From Isochrysis galbana (lineage: Eukaryota > Haptophyta > Isochrysidales > Isochrysidaceae): a DNA stretch of 64,000 nucleotides. Positions 1 to 10,991 of the stretch are shown in pieces. Both the position numbers and the translations under genes were made by a program. Location of the stretch: positions 3,032,601 to 3,096,600 of the forward strand of contig CM030940.1 in the NCBI GenBank assembly GCA_018136815.1, written 5' to 3'. The notes beneath the pieces were generated by a model that worked only from the letters and a program-made list of their open reading frames with translations, was not told the DNA's origin and did not search any database. Each line of letters starts with the position of its first letter. Within the stretch, counting starts at the first letter, position 1.

Positions 1-1
1 G

Positions 2-2602
2 ACGGTCATCGTGTTGGCTGCGCCTCGTCACGACAAAGAGTTCATCGTCAAAACGGACGCGGCCAGTACCCTGGGTATTGGTGGTATTCTGTCGCAAGTC
101 GACGATCATGGGCACGAGCATGTCGTCGCGTATTACGGTCGCCGCCTCACCGCCGCGGAGCGTCATTGGACCACCACCGAGGTGGAGCTCCTCGCCGCCC
201 TGGAAAGCATTCGCACTTGGCGACCGTACCTTTGGGGCCGGCACTTTCGCCTCGTCATCGATCACCAAGCGCTCCGTTGGTTGCACACCATGAAGGACAC
301 CGTCCAGGGTGGGCCGGCGTCGCGCTTGATGCGATGGGCGCTCAAGTTGTCCGAGTACCGCTTTACCGTCGAGCACAAACCTGGCGCGAACCACAAAGAC
401 GCTGATGGAGTGTCGCGCTTGGTGGCGGCAGACAACGAGACGTCGGAGACGTCCGCTCCTAAGCAGGGGGGTGGGCAGCTACTAGCCGCCGTCGTCCCTA
501 ACTCTCGCTCCACCACGGCATCGGATGGTCAGCCACCAGCCGTCGCCGCCTCTCGTTCTCGTACCACCACGGCCTCCAGTCTGCAAGCCGACGAACGATC
601 GTCCAGGTTGTCCTCTACGACCAGGGATTCCATCAACCTCTCCTACCTCGACGTCGGTACACCCAACGCCGAGGCGCTCAAGGAGGCACAGGCCGAGGAC
701 CCTGACTGCCACGACCTTATTCGCTTCCTCTCCTCGTCTCCTCACAACCCCGATCTCGATCACCGTCGCTTGCGCTGGCTCAGTCGTGAATCTTCTCGAT
801 GCCTGTTGCGATCTGGACTGCTCTACCGACGAGTGCCGACGAGAGACGGCGAGAAGATCTGCCTCTACGTGCCGAAGACGATGCGCCGCGCCTACCTCGA
901 AGCCTTTCACGACCACTTGTGCCACCTCGGCGACAATCGAATGGCGCGCCTTCTACGAGACCGATATTTTTGGCCTGGCATGAACGCAGACGTCTCTGAG
1001 CACGTTCGCCAATGCCACGAGTGCACTTTAGCTAAGCCACCCTTCCGCCACCTCGCAGACCCCAAGGGACCGCAGGTCGGCGCCTATCCGTTCGACATCG
1101 TCTTCTGCGACGTCGTCTCGATGGCTCCCACGCACGACTTCATCAAGGGCTCTCGAGGCTTCGACAAGCTCCTCGTTTTCGTGGACTCGCTCACTCGTTG
1201 GATTGAGGCGGCCCCTCACAACGGCGACCCCTCGAGTGCCGACGCACTTCACGCCTTCATGTCGTACGTCGTTTCTCGGCACGGAGTACCAAGGCAACTT
1301 CGCTCGGACTCTGGCAGCAACCTTGCTAGCCAACTCACCTCGATCATCCTTGAGCGCACTGGCACCGACCTACGGCCGAGCACACCTCATCATCACGAGA
1401 GTGTGGGCCTGGTTGAACGAGCTCAACAAACCTTGATCAACATGGCTCGCGCTACTGATGAAGGCGGCGGTCATTGGGTCGATCATCTCCCGTTCTTTCT
1501 AATGAGCATGCGCGCTTCAGCTAATCGCATTACCCGCATGTCGCCTGCTGCCTTGCTCTATGGCCGTGAGCTTCGCCTGCCTGCACAGCTTTCTGATCCA
1601 CCTGACACTGGCCCACCTCCCGAGTTACCTCAGGAAATTCGCTCGTACGCTTGGAAAATGCATTGTCGTTTAAAGGCGGCGTGGGCCGCGGCTTATGATG
1701 CAACTTTAGAATCTCAAGCCGACGCACTCGCCGACACACTACGCACTCACTCTCCCCCTATCCAATTTGCCCCAGGTGATAGGGTGGTTCGCAAGATTCC
1801 AGGACACCGCAACAAGCTCCTCTACCACTACAGCGGACCATACCGCATCGCTGAGGCGCTTGGCGCTGGCCGCTACCGACTACGCGACCAAGAAAATCGC
1901 CTCCTCTCCGAGGAGGTGCATGTGACTAACCTCCGTCCCTACTATACCCTCACAGATGAAGATCCCGTCCAAGCAGACGAGTATCTGGTTGATGCACTTC
2001 TTGACCGCAAGGGTCGAGGCGATTCCAGACAGTACCTCGTCAAATGGCGTGGCCACGCGAAAGCTGCGGCCACATGGGAGCCGCTAGCCGAACTGCTTCG
2101 CCGCTGCGAGTCGCTCGTCACCGCCTATGATGATGCTCACCCCTTCCCTCCTCTTCGTAAGCCTCAGATGAGAAAGCGGGCTGCAGAATCACAATCTCAG
2201 ACCGTCTCAACTCCACCGACGTCGCACGCAATCGAAGCTCCCGTGGGATCCGAGACCACTGGGTCGGATCATCAGGCCCCGCGCCGCTCGCCTCGTCTCG
2301 CACCGTCCTCGCACAGTGGCCCCATTGCTCATGTCTCCCATTTGCCCGTCTCAGCCCGCCCGTCTGTTGCCAACCCTGCAGGTCCAATGATGCGGCCGCA
2401 GCACGCGGTCTTCGTCCTCGGGCAGTGGTGGTACTCGTCGGGGTCGTCGCGCGGTTCCCCGTGGTTTGGCTCCCACGCATTTGCGCACGCTGTGCTTGCC
2501 TCGCCTACCTTCGTTCGCTGTCGCTCCGAGGCTCTCGCACGCCTGTCGCCATCGGATCGCACCCTCGTCTCTCTCCTCGATACACCCTCTGCGTTCTTCT
2601 GA
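2..2602 (+). CDS. Ty3/gypsy pol, C-terminal part: RNase H, integrase, chromodomain
   Basis: The frame is open from the window edge, so the protease and reverse transcriptase lie outside. The order seen is RNase H (about 20-420, with an ETDAS-like start and a GxxNxxADxxSR end), an H-x-C-C zinc module near 900-1040, the integrase core (about 1080-1560) and a chromodomain (about 1970-2110, DRKGRG then YLVKWRG and TWEP). The tail after the chromodomain is Pro/Ser-rich. The order is the standard one for chromoviruses. This is element coding sequence and not a host gene. Confidence 0.9.
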   Translation, partial: TVIVLAAPRHDKEFIVKTDAASTLGIGGILSQVDDHGHEHVVAYYGRRLTAAERHWTTTEVELLAALESIRTWRPYLWGRHFRLVIDHQALRWLHTMKDTVQGGPASRLMRWALKLSEYRFTVEHKPGANHKDADGVSRLVAADNETSETSAPKQGGGQLLAAVVPNSRSTTASDGQPPAVAASRSRTTTASSLQADERSSRLSSTTRDSINLSYLDVGTPNAEALKEAQAEDPDCHDLIRFLSSSPHNPDLDHRRLRWLSRESSRCLLRSGLLYRRVPTRDGEKICLYVPKTMRRAYLEAFHDHLCHLGDNRMARLLRDRYFWPGMNADVSEHVRQCHECTLAKPPFRHLADPKGPQVGAYPFDIVFCDVVSMAPTHDFIKGSRGFDKLLVFVDSLTRWIEAAPHNGDPSSADALHAFMSYVVSRHGVPRQLRSDSGSNLASQLTSIILERTGTDLRPSTPHHHESVGLVERAQQTLINMARATDEGGGHWVDHLPFFLMSMRASANRITRMSPAALLYGRELRLPAQLSDPPDTGPPPELPQEIRSYAWKMHCRLKAAWAAAYDATLESQADALADTLRTHSPPIQFAPGDRVVRKIPGHRNKLLYHYSGPYRIAEALGAGRYRLRDQENRLLSEEVHVTNLRPYYTLTDEDPVQADEYLVDALLDRKGRGDSRQYLVKWRGHAKAAATWEPLAELLRRCESLVTAYDDAHPFPPLRKPQMRKRAAESQSQTVSTPPTSHAIEAPVGSETTGSDHQAPRRSPRLAPSSHSGPIAHVSHLPVSARPSVANPAGPMMRPQHAVFVLGQWWYSSGSSRGSPWFGSHAFAHAVLASPTFVRCRSEALARLSPSDRTLVSLLDTPSAFF

Positions 2603-3119
2603 CAGTCGCGACTGTCACGCCCCTCCGATATCTATCAACGCCGTCGTTTACGTTTGATCGCGGTACGGGAACGTACGGGAATTCTTTTCCAGTTCCCCCC
2701 CGCGGTCGCCGAATTTCCCCCCCGCGGTCGCCGAATAGTTCCCCCCGCGGGAAGAGAGGTATGGCTCGCCCCCCCTTTCGACCACGGAGGATGGATCTCC
2801 CTCCCCTTTCGCTGCGCTCTGTCAGGAGACCCCCGTACCTCGTCGTTAAGCTCGCGCGTGACGTGCCGAGCCCGTCGTGATATCTCGCCGCCTTTCGCCG
2901 TTGGCTGTTCGACTACTCATATATCGAAGAACAGGAGACGCCGCGTTGTAACTTGGGTGCCGCCACACCGCCCAAACATCCAGGTAAAACTCTCGTAAAA
3001 GAGAGAAGAGGATGGGTTGCAGCGTTGAGTCCTGCGGTCTGCCGCGCCGGCCGCCGATTCTACACCTTATCGTCCGGACGGGTGTGGTACTTCCTGTCTC
3101 TTCGATCGTCGCGCACTAT

Positions 3120-3400
3120 TCTTATAGTTCGTCGTTCGCCGTTCGTCGTTCGTTCTTCGATTCTCGATTCTCGATTCTCGTCGTTCCGCGTTCTTCGTCG
3201 TTCGTTCTTCGATTCTCGATTCTCGATTCTCGTCGTTCCGCGTTCTTCGTTTCTCGCTCTCGATTCTCGATTCTCGTCGTTCCGGGTTCTTCGTTTCTCG
3301 TTCTTCGATTCTCGATTCTCGTCGTTCCGCGTTCTTCGTTTCTCGCTCTCGATTCTCGATTCTTGTCGTTCCGCGTTCTCATCGGTCCTCGATTGTTCGT
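3120..3400 (+). repeat. Tandem array inside the LTR-like region
   Basis: Irregular units built from TCGATTCTCG, TCGTTCCGCG and TTCTTCGTTTC are repeated about seven times. A matching but shorter array lies in the reverse copy near 54940-55160. Tandem arrays of this sort are common in LTRs. No function can be read from it. Confidence 0.75.
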
Positions 3401-4432
3401 TGTTCGTAATTCGTAACTTCTCGATTTATTGTTTCATTCGCTCTTCGGATTTATTCGCTCTTCGCTCTTGGCTCATTCGGTCTCGTTCAGGATTGCTCTT
3501 CTGCCTTTCTCGTGGCTTGCTTGGAGCTCTCCGATGTCCGTTAGGTTCTCTTCATTTCCTCGCGGGACGCTCGATCCTAGCAGGGGGGTGTCGCATTCGC
3601 GAATCGACACTCGTTAGGCTTCGCTCTTCTCTTCGTCGTTCGGTATTTATCGTTATAATTCTCTCGTTCTCGTTCTCGGTCAAAAGCTTCGCTTGGATGC
3701 ATGGGATCGTGGGTTGTGGAGCGCCCTCTCTCTTCCTCTCGAAAGAGAAGGGAAGTTTCCCCACCTTTCTTCCTCCCAGGCGCCTCGCAGATAGGTTTAA
3801 TTTGCTATCTCCCCTGCGGTTCTTTATCTGCTTCTGGGGGCAATCAGGTTTAATTTGCGACCTCTTCGCATCTCCCCCTTAGGCACATCGCACTCCTTTC
3901 GTCTTATTTGGTAGGTCTCTTGGAATCCTGCGTAGCAAGATTGCCCCTCGATTCCGTTATGGTGCGATTCCCGTTCCAGACAAGATCGCCGACAGATCGC
4001 CCTTTGATCGTCGTCCGTTGTTGTCTGATCGGAGTGTTTGGGTTTGATTTCAGTCGAGTTATGTGAGAAAGTCGTGGGGCGAGAGTCGGGGTGTTTTCCT
4101 GGGTGTCGTTGTCCGTCGTCCTGTCGTCAGTCGTCATCCGTCGTCGCTCTCGCTCTCGTCGCTCTCGCTCTCGTAACACTCAGACCTTACAATCCCTCCT
4201 CACCTCGCCAGCCCCTGCCACCACAGCCCTCCTCACACTCACCCTCGCCTTTCGCCGCTCGTTCCATGTCGCTTTCGCCGCCGTCCTCGCCCTCGCTCAA
4301 GCCCGCCTGCCCGCCTTCCTCTGCTGACGGGCTTCAGCCCGTCAGCACCTCTGAAGTCGTCTCCTCCGCCGCGCCTGCCGCCGGCATGCATCCTTCCTCA
4401 TTGCCCTCAGGCCCTATGGGCCAGCCCAATTC

Positions 4433-6368
4433 GTCAAGGCTGCTAGCTTGATGCTAGGAGGCCTTCAGCTCCGGGCGCATGCGCTCCTTGAGCTCCTCCC
4501 GGGAGATGAGCCTGGCGGAGATCGGAGATCCAGGAGGGCCTCGAGGCGGTCGCCCATGAACTAACGGGCAAGATGTGGCGCGAGGGGCGGGGGGGGGGGG
4601 GGGGGGAGGAGAGGGGGGGGGGGTCGCAAGAGGACGCAAGAGTACTTACTACTGTATTTATTCTAAGTGTAATCGTGTTATGGGTCAATCTTTTTCAAGA
4701 TTGGTCTTGCTGTCAATAGATGGACCAAGCTTTTGACCAAGCTTTGGTGTGAATCTTATCAATCGGGGTATAATTTCTTCCTAATTTGGGTGGTGCACCG
4801 GGACTTTTGATGGCCCGCACCTTGAGCAGGAGCAGGCTGAGCGCGACTCCCGTCGTGCCACACGGCACACGACAAGCGGGAAGCGGGAAACCGGGGGGCG
4901 GAAGGAACTGGCAAGGAAGCCGGCAGGTGATATCGTGAAATCGGCATTCGGCTTAGCATTGGGAGGCGGTAGGGACCGGGGGGGCGGGACAAGACGAGCC
5001 CAAATGCAAAGAGCAAAGAGCACCCGCGCAGTTGGAGTGGGAGTCGCCGGCTGATTCCGTTATCATCTATCATGAGAACTTGTGGAGCTTTGTCCAAAAA
5101 ACCTGCTCGGCCAACATCCAACATCGCCCCCGCCCCCCCTGAAACAATAAGGGATGAGGGATGAGGGTGTCCAGCAAAGGGTCGGCGCGAGTGCGCGAGT
5201 GGCGAGAATGGCGCAGGGCCAGCGAGGAGGGGGGTCAAGACGGGCCTCAAAGGCCCCGAGAGACGAGAGACGAGCCCATCCAAAGGGATGGGGGATGGGG
5301 GAGGCCCAAACATTTGACATTTGAGGGGTGAGTGGTCGAGAGAAGAGAGAAGCCCAAAGGGTAATTCGTAATTCGGGCATGTGGGGGTGTGGAGGTCGAG
5401 GACGGTCGAGATCGAGCGATGCGAGCGTTCGGATCGACTCGCGGGGGTACCTTGTTCGAGTAGAGCGCGTGGGGCAGTCGTAGACAGGCCCATGCCGGGT
5501 AGCGAGACGAGGGCTAGGTGTAGCATGGTCTTAGCGACGCAACGAGGGGACGAGCTCGGAGGACTCCTAGTAGTAATATTAAAGGTACACCCAGGCACAT
5601 GGGGACTATTAGTCCCTTCTGCTACAAAACTTCAGACAGTGCCCCTCGCTACGAACCCTGGCTAAAGTACAACCACTGTCAAGTACTCCTATCCCCTTCC
5701 TCCCCCCGCCCCTACCCCCCAACCCCACCCCCACCCCGGCCCCCACCCCACCCCCCTTCACAAGCAAGGGATGGTCTACATCGTACGAGAAGAAGTAGAA
5801 AACAGGCAACGAGAAGGTTGGGGGCTTGGTGGGAGGCTCCCTTGGGGAGAAAGGGGGGGCGCCGGCGGCGGCACACTGAGGAAAAAACGGCCACGGCCCA
5901 TTTGGCGATATTCACGCTGAGCCGGCCATCATGTGGAGAAATACTAGCTGGCCATCGGGGCTCTCCTCTCTCTCTCTCTCTCGCTCTCTCTCTCTCGCTC
6001 CTCTCTCTCACTCTGTATCTCTCTCTTCTTTCCCCTCTTCTTCTCTATATCACTCTCACTACTCCCAGTCTCTCTCACACACGGGGATCGATTCGAGTGC
6101 AGCGCGCGCTCCACCCTCCGGCTCACCCTCTGTCCCACTCCCCTCTCTCTCCCTCTCCCTCTCACACTCCGTCCCTCGTGTGCTTTCTCTTGCGCTCTCA
6201 CTGTATTGCCACCCTCTCGCCCCTGACCTCGCTGCCACTTCTCGCCTCCTGCTCCCTCTTGCCATCCTCTCTATTCCCTCTCTTCCCTCCCTTCCCTCCC
6301 TCGTCCTCCCTCCACACCTCGTTCCCAGAGAAAAGAGAGAAGAGAAGGATAGAGCTTCACGCTGGCCG
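4433..6368. other. Intergenic DNA upstream of the Sfi1-like gene
   Basis: No gene is supported here. A G-run interrupted by short A/T lies at 4588-4622, next to a T-rich stretch. A long open frame on the minus strand (4759-5598) has no recognisable domain and reads like chance coding in GC-rich DNA. From about 5960 the sequence becomes almost pure CT, which is taken as the leader of the next gene. Confidence 0.5.
5960..6350 (+). promoter_or_regulatory. Pyrimidine-rich leader of the Sfi1-like gene
   Basis: This is a run of (CT)n and CCCT blocks that ends about 20 bases before the first good ATG. Similar tracts on the sense strand precede the genes at 12245 (-), 14362 (-), 18304, 30913, 38090 (-) and 51460. 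That makes a shared leader or core-promoter feature likely. This is inference from position and composition. Confidence 0.5.
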
Positions 6369-9300
6369 ATGCGGATGCAGCACAGCTCGCCCGAACGCTC
6401 AGGCTGGGCTCACGAGATCGGGGCTCCGCTTGGAATGAGTGCAGCCGCAGTTCTGCGTGCCGCTGTGGAGCGGCTGGGCGTGCCCATCCTTGAGTACCAC
6501 CAGACGTTCCGTCTTGAGCACATGCCGCTCGAGTTTCGGCAGCCTCTCTCCCACACCTCACCCGTACAGCTCCGCACTGGCCATCGAGACACGCTCAGCG
6601 AGCTCTACTCACCTACACGTTCGCCAATCCTCCCACCAGCACATCTTGGCATGACCACCGCTAACCTCGCTAGGCCGCTCTTCTTAGATGAGAGAGAAGC
6701 TGTCGAGAGCGATGCCGTATTTAGCCCACCTGTGCATGCACGCACGTGTTCACCCAGTGCATCCGAGACGTTCGGTTGCGCCTCTCCGCCCTTCTCCCAT
6801 GCATCTGCAGCCCAAGTGGTCTCGAGTGCGAGCTGGCGGGAGTCACCACTGTATAGAGCTCCAAGGCAGCGCCCTCCGATCCGTGCTGAACGGGTGGTGC
6901 GCGCGACGAGACGGCTGCGACGCATCTTGCTGCGGTGTGCCTTGCAGCAGTGGATTCGGAGGTCGAACGAGAGGGTGGTCGATGACGACACAGATATCGC
7001 TGCTGTGGCCTTGCCGTTGTCTGTTGCGGAGTGGCACATTCATTCCCTGGATGAGATCACCTGCAGATCCAACCATTCTCTTGCGTGGCTGCCAAACGTG
7101 CTTGCGGGAGGTCAATCGAGCGCGCGTCCACGATCCTTCATACTCCCGCGCCGATTCCACGCGTGGCGGATGTGGGCACAGCGGATGCGCCGCGAGAAGG
7201 GACGAGCCGGTTGCCAGGAAGCATTACAAAAATGGTCGGCGCGCTCCATCATTTCTCAGTCTCGCCCTACTCAAAGAAGGCCGGCAGGTGGGCAGTCCTA
7301 CGCTTTGAAGTTACGGCGGTGCTGGCAGCGCTGGGCGCGATCCTCACGCCTGCGGCACCTGGCGATTTCAGCTCTACCGCATATGAGGTCGGTACTACTG
7401 CACTGGCGCACAAGATCTCGAATCGGCCTGCGCGCCGCCAATGTGCTCCGTGAGCGGCTTATATCGGTAAACCGTATTTTGGATTTGCGCCGAAAGCGGA
7501 GATTGTTTTCGCGATTCGTGAATGCTGTCACGAGCGTCGCTCTAAAGCTCCAGAAATTGCACAGCGCTTCTGCTCGAGCTCGACGCGAAGCCATGGTCAG
7601 GACATTCAGGATTTTGCACCAATATCGACTGCTCTGTGGGGCTGCTTTCGAGCTTGATTCGTCCGCTTTCTTCGCGCAATCCCGGTCACGCATGCGGCGA
7701 GGCTGGAAGCGACTCCAGGCATACGAGAGCACTGCGAGGCTTATGCGGGTTGCTGGTGTCACTGGCGATGATTGTCTATACCGTCACACATTTGCGAGGT
7801 GGCATAAGTATCATAGGCAAACACATGGCGAGCTATCGGCAAATGCTTGGCGCCGGGACATCAAAGGTGCATACCGGCGTTGGGCAGCCTGGGTTCGCAG
7901 GTTCCGAAGATTGCTCGGACAGCGCCCACTCGTGACTACTAGGATCAAAGAGTTCCGGCTGTCGCTCCACTTTCGCATACTTCAACTTCGGCTCACGGCA
8001 ACACATGTGATAAGGCAGAAAATCCAACGGCACGCCCCAAAGACTGGCCAGCGCTCCATGGCTACGGCATTGCGTAAACTTGCCGTGTTGCACAACGGCT
8101 CGCTGCGAAAGCGCACGATGCAGAAGGCGGGCACTGCCCTTTGGTTGGGAACTGCCCTGACCGAAGCGTGGAGAAGATGGTCATGCCACGTACACACGTC
8201 GTATCGTCACGACACAGCCTTGCGTAATGCAGATCGTGTGCGCATGCGCATGAAGTGGCGCCGGTGGCCGGCAGGGGCTGCTTACGTATTCCTCGACCTA
8301 AGTCACCAAGCGAAGGCGTTGCAGTTTTGGGCGGGATCCACCTGTTCACGTTGTGTGGCGCGGTGGCAGAGAACGCACGTGGATTCACTGTCGGTGCTGC
8401 GCCTCAGGCCTCCACGAAACGTGGAACCCAAGGAGGCCTTTCCAACCATTCAAGCAACTGAGATGTTGCTAGAGAGGGACAAGCAACGACACCAAATACT
8501 GAAACATCTCATTTCTGGGTCACGGCTTTTGAAGTCCTGTGATATTTGGAATCACCGCCAATGGGCTCATCAAGGAATACAGCCCGCCTTGGCGGCATCA
8601 ATTGGAGCTCCCTCGGTTTTGACCCTTGCTGCTGGATCTCATGTGATCACGCCTTATCCATCCCAATCACTGCTCTTTTGGCGACTCAGTTTCGGTCCAT
8701 GCTCGCTTGCAGCTCAGCGCAACGCGATCTTTGTTTTGAGCCTGTGGCATGCCCATACTCGGCGCCAACGACGATTAGTAGAGGGATTAGCAAAAGCCAC
8801 GGCGAGCTTCCTGAGAATTTGGCTGTGGGCTTGGCAGTCCGGCTGTGTGGGAGACCGCGTATGTAGTCTGCGGGCTCGTCAATGCCGTCGCGAAAAGGTC
8901 AATGGGTGGGCCCAGTTTCGAGCGAGCGTCTCTCAGATGATAATCATGCAAGTGGCGTTTGACGGGGTACATCATCGTACTACACGTAGTAGATTACGTC
9001 ACGGGTTCTCCAGATTTGTCGCCTTCCGCCGTCGAGTAGTTGTCAAGCACCGAGTAACCCGTGGCCTTGCACAGCATCTTGCACGGCATGATCGCCGACA
9101 TTTACTTGGCGCTTTCATCAGATGGATTGATGTAGTCCGAGCCGACATCGACTCCGGCCGACGTTCAAGGATCCAGGAACAGCTTGTGCGGCGCACTCGA
9201 GAGGGTAGAGCTTTTTCATGCTGGGCCATTATAGCCCGTCGTCGCAACCGTGCCAAGGTGTTATTTGCGCAATTCTTGAGTCGGGGTCGAAGCACCGCAT

Positions 9301-9500
9301 TCTACCAGTGGTCAGAGTTGTGCGCTCTTCAGAAGGCGCAAAATCATCTCGCTGTCGAGTGCGCCGCGTATGGTCGCCGCACTCGTATGGTACGGTGCTT
9401 CTTTGACTGGCGGCTGTGCGTGCACCACATCCAATGTGAGGCGTTGGCTCAGTGGGCACTCTCAGGCCCGATGCATTGTCAACCTCTCACGCTTCTCTAG
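6369..9500 (+). CDS. Sfi1-like Trp-repeat (centrin-binding) protein
   Basis: A single open frame of about 1043 residues. The frame stays open further upstream, but that part encodes only Ser/Leu from the CT leader, so the start is set at ATG 6369, with 6375 and 6435 as alternatives. From about residue 170 onward there are some 17 spaced units of hydrophobics-x2-W followed by basic residues (RCWQRWARSSRL, FARWHKYHRQT, LSLWHAHTRRQRRL and CFFDWRLCVHH are examples). This pattern is that of Sfi1, whose long helix binds centrins at spindle pole bodies and basal bodies. The protein is very rich in Arg and Trp and has no other domain. Other Trp-rich helical repeat proteins are possible. Confidence 0.7.
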   Translation: MRMQHSSPERSGWAHEIGAPLGMSAAAVLRAAVERLGVPILEYHQTFRLEHMPLEFRQPLSHTSPVQLRTGHRDTLSELYSPTRSPILPPAHLGMTTANLARPLFLDEREAVESDAVFSPPVHARTCSPSASETFGCASPPFSHASAAQVVSSASWRESPLYRAPRQRPPIRAERVVRATRRLRRILLRCALQQWIRRSNERVVDDDTDIAAVALPLSVAEWHIHSLDEITCRSNHSLAWLPNVLAGGQSSARPRSFILPRRFHAWRMWAQRMRREKGRAGCQEALQKWSARSIISQSRPTQRRPAGGQSYALKLRRCWQRWARSSRLRHLAISALPHMRSVLLHWRTRSRIGLRAANVLRERLISVNRILDLRRKRRLFSRFVNAVTSVALKLQKLHSASARARREAMVRTFRILHQYRLLCGAAFELDSSAFFAQSRSRMRRGWKRLQAYESTARLMRVAGVTGDDCLYRHTFARWHKYHRQTHGELSANAWRRDIKGAYRRWAAWVRRFRRLLGQRPLVTTRIKEFRLSLHFRILQLRLTATHVIRQKIQRHAPKTGQRSMATALRKLAVLHNGSLRKRTMQKAGTALWLGTALTEAWRRWSCHVHTSYRHDTALRNADRVRMRMKWRRWPAGAAYVFLDLSHQAKALQFWAGSTCSRCVARWQRTHVDSLSVLRLRPPRNVEPKEAFPTIQATEMLLERDKQRHQILKHLISGSRLLKSCDIWNHRQWAHQGIQPALAASIGAPSVLTLAAGSHVITPYPSQSLLFWRLSFGPCSLAAQRNAIFVLSLWHAHTRRQRRLVEGLAKATASFLRIWLWAWQSGCVGDRVCSLRARQCRREKVNGWAQFRASVSQMIIMQVAFDGVHHRTTRSRLRHGFSRFVAFRRRVVVKHRVTRGLAQHLARHDRRHLLGAFIRWIDVVRADIDSGRRSRIQEQLVRRTREGRAFSCWAIIARRRNRAKVLFAQFLSRGRSTAFYQWSELCALQKAQNHLAVECAAYGRRTRMVRCFFDWRLCVHHIQCEALAQWALSGPMHCQPLTLL

Positions 9501-9574
9501 ATCACGGAAGGGCCACGATCCTAAACGGATAAGGTAGACGAATCTTATTTTTCTTCGCCTTGTGCAAGTTGCGT

Positions 9575-9720
9575 AAGAAACCTTTTAATATTCTCACCTC
9601 GCGCGCGGGAGGCGACCCTATCTTTGGCACGAGAGGAGGAGGAGGTTGCGGAGTTTTCCCCTTGGTCTATCTTTGGCGTGACAACCTACTCTTATAGTAG
9701 GGGTCATGGGGAGGCGCCTC
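9575..9720 (-). mobile_element. LINE 3'-end fragment (AATATTAAAAGG tail type)
   Basis: On the minus strand it ends GAATATTAAAAGG followed by T, as in the tails at 22143, 35798 and 39945, with the same CG-rich block before it. The rest of the LINE is absent, as in a 5'-truncated insertion. The tail is degraded. Confidence 0.55.
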
Positions 9721-9926
9721 GTTGTTGTATTCTTGCCCATCTGAAGGCTGTAGGCATGAATATTCGTGTGAGGTACGCGCCCAAACTCACAGTTGAACAA
9801 AGTCGCGTTCCGTCGAAAGAGGACCGGAGTGTGACGGTGTTGTGTTTTCGCACATAACTTTTTATATTCTATTGTTCCAGTCACATTATTTAGACGGGGT
9901 TCATCTGCTACACGTATATTTGCGCA

Positions 9927-10019
9927 CACCTGGCTCGTCAGGCATTGCGGGATTCCGGGACGGAAAAGTTGTGTCCAATTAGCTAGTGGGGTTGGCTAGG
10001 ATATAACATTAATTTTTTT
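9927..10019 (+). repeat. Direct repeat of about 90 bp, copy 1
   Basis: It starts ACACCTGGCTCGTCAGGCAT and runs through GTCCAATTAGCTAGTGGGG to an AT-rich end. It recurs at 10574-10664 with few changes. The two copies bracket a GC-rich segment of about 550 bp. Confidence 0.85.
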
Positions 10020-10573
10020 TCAGGGGCGCGAGAGCCAGCGAGGGAGAGGCAGGAGGGGCCAGGGCCATGCCCCAGCCTCACCTGCCCCCTGAGCTGTGCT
10101 CCCAGCTCCCAGGCCCCTGGAGGCCACCTGCTGGGGACCTGAAGGGGGGTCGCAGGCGCGCGCCATGGGCGCCAGGGCCGCAGGGAAGAGAGGATGAAGA
10201 GGGAAGAGGGAGGGGAAGGGGGTGCGGCAGCTCTCCCCTCCTGCGTTAACGTGTCTTCTCACCCTGATTGGGTAAGAGATGAGAGGGTGCAACTTGAGGT
10301 TCCCACGGGGGCGCCAGAGCCAAGAGGGAAGGGCCTGCTGAGAGGGCGGGGCTCAGCACGAGAGGGCGCCGCGGCCACTCGCTCCGGCGAGAGAGATCAG
10401 CGCTTCTGGGCCCCTATTTCACGAGTGCGAGTGCCCCCCCCCTCGCCCCCCTGCGTTGTTTTTACCCGAAAGGGGTTTTCCCCCAGCGCGGACTCGAGGA
10501 GAGGACGCGCTGGGGTGCGCGGGGTCGGTGCGTGCACTGCTGGAGGGGGGACAAATATCCGAGCGCCACCCGG
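10020..10573 (-). other. GC-rich segment between direct repeats
   Basis: The first 120 bases, read on the minus strand, resemble 63215-63330 of the retroposed copy near the right end (shared GCTCAGGGGGCAG and CTCTGCCTCTCCCTCGCTGG). The remainder shows no recognisable gene. It is probably a degraded repeat insertion. Confidence 0.4.
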
Positions 10574-10664
10574 ACACCTGGCTCGTCAGGCATGGTCGGG
10601 ATTCCGGGACTGAAAAGTTATGTCCAATTAGCTAGTGGGGTTGGCTAGGATGTAACATTAATTA
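10574..10664 (+). repeat. Direct repeat of about 90 bp, copy 2
   Basis: Near-identical to 9927-10019. The pair is far too long for a target-site duplication. A local duplication, or two copies of a small AT-ended repeat, are both possible. Confidence 0.85.
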
Positions 10665-10991
10665 ATTTTTAATTATAATAGTAGGGAGCCCACCGCCTGC
10701 GCCCACGCTAGACTCACACCTCACGCGCGCTGCTGCACACACACTAGGCGGGCGTAGAACTAACAAATGACAAATGCAAAGTTTTTACACGTTCCCCTGA
10801 TTTTCTTCTGTGTACGCGAGATACGAGACATGAACGAGACCGTAGAGAAGTGCTCCTTTCTTAGTTTTTCTTTTGACTTGCTTCATTCTCCCTCATCTTT
10901 GTGGTAGCCTATGCACAAAGCAGCATAGCGTTGGCTTCCAGAATTCATTGTGGTCCAATGCCATGCGAGAAGTCCTTGACAGCCTCAGCAG

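Larger units (their letters stand above)
1..4432 (+). mobile_element. Ty3/gypsy chromodomain LTR element, partial fossil
   Basis: This is the 3' part of a Ty3/gypsy (chromovirus) element that begins upstream of the window. It holds the end of pol to 2602. About 1.65 kb of non-coding LTR/leader-like DNA follows, with a tandem array near 3120-3400. A Pro/Ser-rich gag-like start lies at about 4264-4432. A near-identical segment lies in reverse orientation at 53610-56147 and ends at the same point, so the two share an ancestor with the same pol-end/LTR-like/gag-start layout. LTR borders and a primer-binding site could not be placed. The pol portion in view is open, and the element is truncated on its right. 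High similarity between the two copies suggests a fairly recent age. Confidence 0.85.

Noticed and set aside
3120-3400. CRISPR-like spaced repeat
   Set aside because: Units are irregular with no unique spacers, and the DNA is eukaryotic LTR sequence.
2953-3882. 309-codon frame in the LTR-like region
   Set aside because: Arg/Ser/Phe repeats from the tandem array; no protein signature.
4759-5598. 279-codon open frame on the minus strand
   Set aside because: No domain, Pro/Ser/Arg-rich composition from GC-rich DNA, and other frames open over the same stretch.
5931-6368. N-terminal extension of the Sfi1-like protein
   Set aside because: Encodes almost only Ser/Leu/Pro from a CT tract; better read as a leader.
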